This document shows, one piece after another, positions 1 to 5,629 of a stretch of DNA of 6,594 nucleotides (the first letter of the stretch is position 1; every line of letters starts with the position of its first letter). The notes beneath the pieces are model-generated. The model saw nothing but the letters and a program-made list of their open reading frames with translations. It was not told where the DNA came from and did not search any database. Origin of the DNA: Pseudomonadota bacterium (GTDB lineage: Bacteria > Pseudomonadota > Alphaproteobacteria > Rhizobiales > Xanthobacteraceae); contig JAEWIX010000087.1 of assembly GCA_023386885.1 (NCBI GenBank), positions 1-6,594 of the forward strand, read 5' to 3'. The translations under genes were made by a program, and so were the position numbers.

Positions 1-1152
1 CGCCCGAACGGCCCCTTGGTGTGGATTCACGGCGCCAGCGTCGGCGAGGTGCTGGCGGCGGCCGGCCTGATCGCGCGGCTGCGCACGCGCGGCTTCCATG
101 TGCTGGTAACGTCCGGCACCGTGACCTCGGCGACCATCGTCGCCAAGCGCTTTCCATCCGACGTGCTGCATCAATACCTGCCGTATGACGCGCCGAAATT
201 CGTCGCGCGGTTTCTGGATCACTGGCAGCCGTCGCTGGCGCTGTTCGTCGAATCCGACCTGTGGCCGAATCTCATTCTGGCGTGTTCGGCGCGGCGCTTG
301 CCGATGGTGCTGATCAATGGCCGCATGTCGCCGCGCTCGTTCCCGCGCTGGCAGCGCGCGGCGCAGACCATCGCGGCGCTGCTGGGACGCTTCGATATCT
401 GCCTCGCGCAATCGCAGGTCGATGCCGAGCGCTTCGCGGCACTGGGCGCGGAGAGCGTCGCCGTTACCGGCAATCTCAAATGGGACGTCGAAGCGCCACC
501 CGCCGACAACGTGCGGCTGGAGCGGCTGATGGCGCTGACGCGCGGCCGGCAGGTGGTGGTTGCGGCCTCGACCCATCCCGGCGAGGAGGAAATCATCCTC
601 GCCGCGCACAAGAAACTGGCTGCATATGTCCCCGGCCTTCTGACGGTCATCGTGCCGCGTCATCCGCAGCGCGGCGAAGCGGTGGCGCGGCTGGTCGCGG
701 ACGCCGGCATCGAGGTGGCGCTGCGCTCGCACGAGGAATTGCCCGGCGCGCGCACCGGCGTCTATGTCGCCGATACCATGGGCGAACTCGGGCTGTTCTA
801 TCGGCTGGCGCCGATCGTGTTCATGGGCGGCTCGCTGGTGCCGCATGGCGGGCAGAACCCGATCGAGCCGGCGAAACTTGGCGCGGCCATCGTGCACGGG
901 CCGCACGTCTTCAATTTCACCGAAGTCTACGACGCGTTCGACCGCGCCGGGGGTGCGCGGGTTGCGGCCGGTGAAAAGGAACTGGTGCAGGAGATCGGCC
1001 GGTTGCTCAAGGACACGCGCGAGCGCCAGGCGTCGATTGCCGCCGCCGAGCAGGTGGTCGCCGACCTCGGCGGTGCGCTCGACCGCACGCTGGATTCGCT
1101 GCGGCCCTATCTTCTGCAGTTGCGGTTCGACCGGGGGGCGGCGGATGCATGA
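1..1152 (+). CDS. waaA: 3-deoxy-D-manno-octulosonic acid (Kdo) transferase, 5'-truncated by the window edge
   Basis: WaaA (KdtA) transfers Kdo from CMP-Kdo to lipid IVA at the inner face of the cytoplasmic membrane. The frame is open from base 1 and gives 383 residues. By comparison with the E. coli enzyme as I remember it, about 45 N-terminal residues, including the membrane anchor, lie outside the window. The TTG at base 16 is therefore not the true start. Numbering from base 1, SVGE (13-16) carries the Glu proposed as catalytic base in the family, and VESDLWPN (83-90) carries the second conserved Glu (84). The C-terminal GT-B half shows TGNLKWD (156-162), STHPGEE (190-196), VPRHP (218-222) and DTMGEL (258-263). 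It also shows GGSLVPHGGQNPIEP (276-290), part of the nucleotide-sugar site. The gene ends inside lpxK with an 8-nt overlap, so the two are probably co-transcribed. Whether it adds one, two or more Kdo residues cannot be read from sequence. Confidence 0.96.
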   Translation, partial: RPNGPLVWIHGASVGEVLAAAGLIARLRTRGFHVLVTSGTVTSATIVAKRFPSDVLHQYLPYDAPKFVARFLDHWQPSLALFVESDLWPNLILACSARRLPMVLINGRMSPRSFPRWQRAAQTIAALLGRFDICLAQSQVDAERFAALGAESVAVTGNLKWDVEAPPADNVRLERLMALTRGRQVVVAASTHPGEEEIILAAHKKLAAYVPGLLTVIVPRHPQRGEAVARLVADAGIEVALRSHEELPGARTGVYVADTMGELGLFYRLAPIVFMGGSLVPHGGQNPIEPAKLGAAIVHGPHVFNFTEVYDAFDRAGGARVAAGEKELVQEIGRLLKDTRERQASIAAAEQVVADLGGALDRTLDSLRPYLLQLRFDRGAADA

Positions 1153-2146
1153 GCCTGCCTTCTGGCACCGGCCATCATCGTTGACCTCGCGACTTCTGCT
1201 GCCGCTCGCGGCGCTTTACGGAGCCATCGCCGCGCGGCGAATGGCGCGGCCGGGCGCGGACGCCGGCGTGCCGGTGATCTGCGTCGGCAACTATCACACC
1301 GGCGGCGCGGGCAAGACGCCGACCGTGCTGGCGCTGGTCGCCATGCTGCGCGAATTGGGCGAGACGCCGTTCGTCCTCAGCCGTGGCTATGGCGGGTCGG
1401 CAACAGGGCCGTTGCAAGTCGATGCCGTACGGCGCACGGCGGCGGAGGTCGGCGACGAGCCGTTGATGATGGCCGCGCATGTGCCGGTCGTCGTCGCGCG
1501 CGATCGCGTCACGGGTGCGCAATTGGCGCGCGGCGCGGGCGCCAGCATCATTGTGATGGACGACGGTTTTCAGAACCCGGCGCTGCGCAAGGATTTCTCG
1601 CTGATCGTCGTGGGCGGTGGGCGCGGACTCGGCAACGCGCGGGTGTTTCCCGCCGGGCCGCTGCGCGCGCCGCTCGCGCCGCAACTCGCGCGCACCGATG
1701 CGCTGCTGGTGATCGGCGAGGGCGATGCGGCCGCGAATCTGGAATCTGCCTTGGCTGCACGCGAGATGCCGGTGTTTCATGCGCGCGTGACGCCCGACGC
1801 GGACACTGTCGCGATGCTGCGCGACAAGCGCGTGCTGGCCTTCGCCGGCATCGGCGATCCCGGCCGCTTCTTCGACACGCTGCGCGCGCATGGCATCGAC
1901 GTGGCAGCGGAGCGGCGATTCCCCGATCATCATCGCTTTACGAAAGATGAGTTGTGGGCGCTGCGCACCGAGGCGACGCGTGACGGGCTTGCGCTGGTGA
2001 CGACGGAAAAGGATTTCGCGCGGCTCAGCGGCGACCTTGCATCGTTAAAGGATGGCATCACGCCGCTGCCGGTGACGCTGCGCTTCGATGACGAGGCACG
2101 CTTGCGTGAATTGATTGTGGCGCGACTGTCTCGCGTCAGGTCTTGA
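1145..2146 (+). CDS. lpxK: tetraacyldisaccharide 4'-kinase (lipid A 4'-kinase)
   Basis: LpxK is a membrane-associated P-loop kinase that phosphorylates the 4' position of tetraacyldisaccharide-1-phosphate to give lipid IVA, the acceptor for WaaA. The start is the ATG at 1145, overlapping the waaA stop in ATGCATGA. It gives 333 residues, a normal family length, and the usual amphipathic/hydrophobic N-terminus (about 13-30, LLLPLAALYG). The Walker A loop is GGAGKT (53-58, Lys57). Further family motifs are SRGYGG (79-84), GDEP (103-106), the acidic DDGFQN motif (139-144), a DHH motif (261-263) matching the catalytic His region, and TEKD (287-290). No strong Shine-Dalgarno precedes it, only a G-rich stretch, so translational coupling to waaA is likely. 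Its last 11 bases overlap the 3' end of the convergent DUF2093 gene. The open frame continues far upstream inside waaA but has no family similarity there. Confidence 0.96.
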   Translation: MHEPAFWHRPSSLTSRLLLPLAALYGAIAARRMARPGADAGVPVICVGNYHTGGAGKTPTVLALVAMLRELGETPFVLSRGYGGSATGPLQVDAVRRTAAEVGDEPLMMAAHVPVVVARDRVTGAQLARGAGASIIVMDDGFQNPALRKDFSLIVVGGGRGLGNARVFPAGPLRAPLAPQLARTDALLVIGEGDAAANLESALAAREMPVFHARVTPDADTVAMLRDKRVLAFAGIGDPGRFFDTLRAHGIDVAAERRFPDHHRFTKDELWALRTEATRDGLALVTTEKDFARLSGDLASLKDGITPLPVTLRFDDEARLRELIVARLSRVRS

Positions 2147-2357
2147 GCGCTTCCGGGAAATGCCGCTTCAGCACCGCGTCCGGCGTCGCATACGCCTCCT
2201 GGCGGTCGACGCTCCAGTATTTCAACTCGTCGATCGGAATGTGGATGCCGGTCACGGCGCAGACCACATAGGCCCCCGGTGAAATGATGCGAAAGTCGCC
2301 GTCGAGATATTCCAGCCTGGCTTCGCCATGGCTCGACGGTCCGAATTTGTTCAGCAC
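2136..2357 (-). CDS. small conserved alphaproteobacterial protein, DUF2093 family
   Basis: A 73-residue protein starting with VLNKFGPSSHGEA and containing EYLDGDF, CAVTG (33-37) and YWSVDRQEAY (47-56). I recognise this pattern as DUF2093, a family of about 70 residues with no function known to me. The start is set at the GTG whose first base is 2357. It is preceded by AGGAG with a 7-nt spacer, and the recognisable family sequence begins there. The same frame stays open for 54 more codons up to the xseA stop, but that extension is Pro/Arg-rich, has no ribosome site and looks non-coding. There is no signal peptide or membrane segment, so it is probably cytosolic. It lies 163 bp downstream of xseA on the same strand and could be co-transcribed with it. 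Its tail overlaps the lpxK tail. The single Cys in CAVTG followed by hydrophobic residues resembles half of a zinc knuckle, but no second metal ligand pair is evident. Confidence 0.88.
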   Translation of the reverse strand: MLNKFGPSSHGEARLEYLDGDFRIISPGAYVVCAVTGIHIPIDELKYWSVDRQEAYATPDAVLKRHFPEALKT

Positions 2358-2364
2358 GGTCGGT

Positions 2365-2369
2365 CTCCT
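2365..2369 (-). promoter_or_regulatory. Shine-Dalgarno site deciding the DUF2093 start
   Basis: The reverse strand reads AGGAG here, followed by a 7-nt spacer and a GTG codon at 2357-2355. This is the strongest ribosome site in the spacer. It favours the 73-residue product over a 127-residue one starting near 2519. Confidence 0.8.
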
Positions 2370-2520
2370 GGCGGTCGCCTCAGGGGCGGCCCGCGCAATC
2401 ATCAGGTGTGACCTGTCGTTTAGCACAGAACGGCCGCGACGACATACCGGATAGATAGGGATGGTTTTTGGCGGTTGCAGGGAACCGGCCGCGGCGGGTG
2501 TGCGTAACGGCTCCAACACC

Positions 2521-4140
2521 TTAAAACAAATCGCCTTGATCCGATGGTTTTGCTGAACGCTTTGCGGCAGGCTTTGCAGTCGTCTTCGGCGATTCGCGTC
2601 GAGGCGCGGGCGTTACCGGATCGCCATCGGCAATCGCGGCGACGTGCCCGTCCGCGAATTCGAGATCGAGGCGCATTCCGGGTGCCACCGATGCCGCGCT
2701 GCGCAGCGCGTGGCCGGCTTCATCGCGGACCAGCGCGAAGCCGCGCGCCAGTACGCTTTTGTAGGAGAGCGCCGCCAGCAATTGCCCGGCGTGATCGGCG
2801 CGGGCGCGCTGGCGCAGCAGCAATGTGGAGAGCGCGCGCCGCGCACGCTCGGCGAGGCGCTGCGTGCGCTCGCGGTCGCGGATGAGTGCGGCACGATGCG
2901 CCTGCGCGCTGGCGAAGCGCGCGGCCTTCAACCGCAGCGCCAGTCCCTCGAAACGGTCGCGGCGTTGTCGCGTCATGGCGCGAGCACAATGGGCAAGGCG
3001 AATGCCGCAGGTGGTCGTCTGCTGGCGTGCTTGCGCTACCTGCGCACGCAGCACGTTGAGCGTCAGTCCGCCGGCCGCGCGGGTGAAGCGACGGTGATGC
3101 AACTGCGTGTTGGCGGTGAGCGCGCGCGGCAGCGCGGCGGTTGCGGCATCGAGACGCTGGCGCGGGATCGCCAGCACATCGGCGGCGGAGGGCAGCGCGC
3201 GGGCGACGCCGCGCAGATCGTTGCGGCGACGATCCTGCTCGCGCTGCCAGCACAACAGCGTGCGGCGCGCGAAGCTCGCGACTTCCACGAACAATTCGGC
3301 GCGCACCGGCACCGCCATTTCGGCGGCGGCGGTCGGCGTCGGCGCGCGCTTGTCGGAAACGTAGTCGATCAGCGTCACGTCGGTCTCGTGGCCCACCGCC
3401 GAAATCAGCGGGATCATGCTTTCCGCCGCCGCGCGCACCACGATTTCCTCGTTGAACGACCACAGGTCTTCCAGCGAGCCGCCGCCGCGCGCGACGATCA
3501 AGAGATCCGGCTTCGGAATTTTGCCGCCGTCCTCCAGCGCATTAAAGCCGTTGATCGCGGCAGCGATCTGTTCCGCCGAGCCTTCGCCCTGCACCCGCAC
3601 CGGCCACACTATGACGTGGCGAGGAAAACGATCGGCCAGGCGATGCAGGATGTCGCGAATCACCGCGCCGGTTGGCGAGGTGACGACGCCGATCACCTCG
3701 GGCAGGTAGGGCAGAAGCTGCTTGCGCGCCTCGTCGAACAGGCCTTCGGCGGCGAGCTTCTTCTTGCGCTCCTCCATCAAGGCCATCAGCGCGCCGACGC
3801 CGGCGGGCTCCAGCGCATCGATGACGATCTGGTATTTCGACGAGCCGGGATAGGTGGTCAGCTTGCCGGTCGCGACGACCTCGAGCCCCTCCTGCGGCTT
3901 GAACCGCATCCGGCCAAAACTGCCGCGCCAGATCACCGCCTCGATCTTGGCCTTGTCGTCCTTCAGCGCGAAATAGCAGTGGCCGGAGGCGTGGACCCCG
4001 CGAAAGCCGGAAATCTCGCCGCGCACCCGGACATGACCGAAGGCGTCCTCCACCGTCCGCTTGAGGTCCGAGGACAGCTCGGAGACCGTGTATTCGGGCG
4101 CGTTGGGCAAGAGTTGTGCGGAATCGGCGGGCATCGACAT
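2521..4140 (-). CDS. xseA: exodeoxyribonuclease VII large subunit
   Basis: XseA is the catalytic and DNA-binding subunit of exonuclease VII. With many copies of small XseB, it degrades single-stranded DNA from both ends during repair and recombination. The product is 539 residues, longer than E. coli XseA (about 456). Domain order: OB-fold ssDNA-binding domain (about 16-112), nuclease core with GVVTSPTGA (151-159), ARGGGSLEDLWSFN (217-230), SAVGHETDV (247-255) and APTPTAAAE (266-274), then a long Arg/Ala-rich helical or coiled-coil region (about 280-455), then LSYKSVLARGFALV (458-471). From about 507 the tail is Pro/Lys/Ala-rich and ends in QGDLF. Two in-frame ATGs (4140 and 4134) are possible starts and neither has a clear Shine-Dalgarno. 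The longer one is given, with a 2-residue uncertainty. It diverges from purD across 76 bp. The xseB gene is not in the window. Confidence 0.96.
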   Translation of the reverse strand: MSMPADSAQLLPNAPEYTVSELSSDLKRTVEDAFGHVRVRGEISGFRGVHASGHCYFALKDDKAKIEAVIWRGSFGRMRFKPQEGLEVVATGKLTTYPGSSKYQIVIDALEPAGVGALMALMEERKKKLAAEGLFDEARKQLLPYLPEVIGVVTSPTGAVIRDILHRLADRFPRHVIVWPVRVQGEGSAEQIAAAINGFNALEDGGKIPKPDLLIVARGGGSLEDLWSFNEEIVVRAAAESMIPLISAVGHETDVTLIDYVSDKRAPTPTAAAEMAVPVRAELFVEVASFARRTLLCWQREQDRRRNDLRGVARALPSAADVLAIPRQRLDAATAALPRALTANTQLHHRRFTRAAGGLTLNVLRAQVAQARQQTTTCGIRLAHCARAMTRQRRDRFEGLALRLKAARFASAQAHRAALIRDRERTQRLAERARRALSTLLLRQRARADHAGQLLAALSYKSVLARGFALVRDEAGHALRSAASVAPGMRLDLEFADGHVAAIADGDPVTPAPRRESPKTTAKPAAKRSAKPSDQGDLF

Positions 4141-4161
4141 CCATTCTGTTGCACGGGTGCC

Positions 4162-4185
4162 TTACCATGCTAAACCGCATGGAAA
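4162..4185. promoter_or_regulatory. palindrome in the xseA-purD divergent spacer, possible operator
   Basis: The spacer contains CCATGC (4165-4170), six bases TAAACC, then GCATGG (4177-4182), a perfect 6-bp dyad. Beyond one mismatch (4164/4183) two more pairs match (TT at 4162-4163, AA at 4184-4185). It lies about 25 nt upstream of the xseA ATG and 35 nt upstream of the purD ATG, so one bound protein could affect both genes. A weak TTGCAC (4149-4154) and TAAACC (4171-4176) pair with 16-nt spacing could be the purD promoter, which would place the dyad over its -10. The dyad is seen; regulation is inference. It does not match the E. coli PurR operator as I remember it. Confidence 0.35.
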
Positions 4186-4216
4186 CCACTGAAAAACCCT
4201 GAGATTACAGTATCCC

Positions 4217-5491
4217 ATGAATATTCTCGTGCTTGGTTCCGGCGGCCGCGAACATGCCTTGTGCTGGAAGATCGCGGCGTCGCCCCTGCTGACGAAGCTG
4301 TGGTGCGCGCCGGGCAATGCCGGGATCGCGCAGGACGCCGAATGCGTCGCGCTCGACGTCACCGATCATGCAGCGGTGATCGCGTTCTGCCGCGAGAACA
4401 CAATCGATCTGGTGGTGGTCGGGCCGGACGCGCTGATCGCGGCCGGCATCGTCGACGATCTCACGAGCGCCGGCTTCAAGACGTTTGGGCCGACGCAGGC
4501 TGCGGGGAAGCTGGAAAGCTCCAAGAGCTTCACGAAAGAGGTTTGCCGCGACAATAACATTCCGACCGCCGCTTACGCGCATTTCACCGACGCGGTGGCA
4601 GCGAGAGATTACGTTCGTACGCAAGGCGCGCCGATCGTGGTGAAGGCCGATGGCCTAGCGGCGGGCAAGGGCGTCGTGGTGGCGGCGACAACCGACGAGG
4701 CGCTCGAAGCCATCGACATGATGTTCGGCGGCGGCTTCGGCGAGGCCGGCGCGGAAGTCGTGATCGAGGAATTCATGGAGGGCGAGGAAGCCTCGTTCTT
4801 CGCGCTGTGCGATGGCGACACGGCGCTGCCGCTCGCCACCGCGCAGGATCACAAGCGCGCCTTCGACGGCGACGTCGGACCCAACACCGGTGGCATGGGC
4901 GCCTATTCGCCGGCGCCGGTGATGACCGACGCGATGAACAAGCGCGTGATGGACGAGATGGTGATGCCGACGTTGCGCGCGCTGAAGGCGATGGGCACGC
5001 CGTACAAGGGCGTGCTCTACGCCGGCGTGATGATCACCAGCGAAGGGCCGAAGCTGGTCGAATACAACGCGCGCTTCGGCGATCCGGAATGCCAGGTGCT
5101 GATGATCCGCATGATGTCCGACATCGTGCCGGCGCTGCTCGCTTCGGTGGACGGCGAGTTGAAGCATTTCGATCTGCGCTGGTATCCGGAGCCCGCGCTC
5201 ACCGTCATCATGGCGACGAAGGGTTATCCGGGTGACTACGGCAAAGGCTCGCGCATCGAGGGGTTGGAAGAGGCTGCGAAGGTCGAGGGCGTCGAGATAT
5301 TTCACGCCGGGACCAAGCGCGTCGATGGCCATATCGTCGCCAATGGCGGGCGCGTGCTGAACATCTGTGCCTCGGGCAAGACGGTGAAGGAGGCGCAGGC
5401 GCGCGCCTATCGGGCTGTCGATCTGATCAAGTGGCCGGAAGGTTTTTGCCGCCGCGACATCGGCTGGCGCGCGGTGGAGCGGGAACAATAG
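4217..5491 (+). CDS. purD: phosphoribosylamine-glycine ligase (GAR synthetase)
   Basis: PurD joins 5-phosphoribosylamine and glycine using ATP to form glycinamide ribonucleotide, the second step of de novo purine synthesis in the cytosol. The protein has 424 residues, the usual length, and is collinear with E. coli PurD from GSGGREHAL (7-15) to the closing GWRAVEREQ. The N-terminal domain is followed by an ATP-grasp domain with VVKADGLAAGKGV (141-153, Lys143 and Lys151 at the ATP site), EEASFFALCDG, QDHKRAFDGDVGPNTGGMG (GPNTGGMGAYSP at 221-232) and EYNARFGDPECQ (from Glu282), which supplies metal and substrate contacts. FCRRDIGWRAV closes the C-terminal domain. One deviation is GPDALIAAG around 69-77, where I remember GPEAPL in most members (Glu to Asp at 71, Pro to Leu at 73). 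The ATG at 4217 fits the family N-terminus but lacks a good Shine-Dalgarno, so the start rests on homology. It is divergent from xseA. Confidence 0.97.
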   Translation: MNILVLGSGGREHALCWKIAASPLLTKLWCAPGNAGIAQDAECVALDVTDHAAVIAFCRENTIDLVVVGPDALIAAGIVDDLTSAGFKTFGPTQAAGKLESSKSFTKEVCRDNNIPTAAYAHFTDAVAARDYVRTQGAPIVVKADGLAAGKGVVVAATTDEALEAIDMMFGGGFGEAGAEVVIEEFMEGEEASFFALCDGDTALPLATAQDHKRAFDGDVGPNTGGMGAYSPAPVMTDAMNKRVMDEMVMPTLRALKAMGTPYKGVLYAGVMITSEGPKLVEYNARFGDPECQVLMIRMMSDIVPALLASVDGELKHFDLRWYPEPALTVIMATKGYPGDYGKGSRIEGLEEAAKVEGVEIFHAGTKRVDGHIVANGGRVLNICASGKTVKEAQARAYRAVDLIKWPEGFCRRDIGWRAVEREQ

Positions 5492-5505
5492 TTTTGCTCG
5501 CGTGT

Positions 5506-5616
5506 CGTCATACGCGGGCTTGACCCGCGTATCCATCTTTCGAAGATGGTGGATTGCCGGATCATAGGCGAGCGAAAGCGAAGCCGTTCTTCCGACCATC
5601 AAGTCCGGCAATGACG
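5506..5616. repeat. 111-bp palindromic dispersed repeat (rhizobial intergenic element)
   Basis: The element is bounded by inverted hexamers CGTCAT (5506-5511) and ATGACG (5611-5616). Inside are three nested inverted repeats: TACGCGGG / CCCGCGTA (5511-5518 with 5524-5531, 5-nt loop), CCATCTT / AAGATGG (5533-5539 with 5543-5549, 3-nt loop), and ATTGCCGGA / TCCGGCAAT (5553-5561 with 5604-5612, 42-nt interior). The reverse strand at 5536-5504 spells MDTRVKPAYDD, which I recall from many spurious rhizobial ORFs, so this is probably a multicopy family. The two halves carry different arm sequences (ACGCGGG versus TTGCCGG), as if two variants had joined. It fills most of the 138-bp purD-hydrolase spacer and would fold strongly in RNA. 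Copy number and mobility cannot be judged from one window. Confidence 0.8.
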
Positions 5617-5617
5617 C

Positions 5618-5622
5618 AGAGG
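5618..5622 (+). promoter_or_regulatory. Shine-Dalgarno site for the dehalogenase-like gene
   Basis: AGAGG lies 7 nt before the ATG at 5630, immediately outside the end of the palindromic repeat (5616). It supports that ATG as start. Another ATG at 5623 leads to a stop after four codons. Confidence 0.75.
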
Positions 5623-5629
5623 ATGCACG

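Noticed and set aside
764..1144. Upstream extension of the lpxK frame inside waaA, which could suggest a fusion protein.
   Set aside because: The extension is out of frame with a standard WaaA, is Ser/Arg/Pro-rich, and LpxK has a normal N-terminus from the ATG at 1145.
1175..1933. Open frame on the - strand (about 252 codons) opposite lpxK.
   Set aside because: Arg/His/Ala-rich antisense shadow with no motif, no ribosome site that I can see, and a strong coding gene on the other strand.
2403..2415. CAGGT-GTG-ACCTG inverted repeat upstream of the DUF2093 gene.
   Set aside because: A 5-bp dyad is short enough to occur by chance and nothing else near it looks like a promoter.
2644..4173. Long open frame on the + strand (about 509 codons) opposite xseA.
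   Set aside because: It lies antisense to a clear XseA. Its translation is rich in Arg, Ala and Gly without any recognisable motif, which is typical of high-GC antisense frames.
4165..4182. Possible PurR-type operator upstream of purD.
   Set aside because: The dyad shares no core with the E. coli PurR site as I remember it, and that regulator is not expected in this group. It is kept only as an unidentified palindrome.
5511..5540. First repeat hairpin followed by a few Ts, considered as a rho-independent terminator for purD.
   Set aside because: The stem is followed by TCCATCTTT rather than a run of U, and it is part of a larger repeat element, so termination is possible but not supported.
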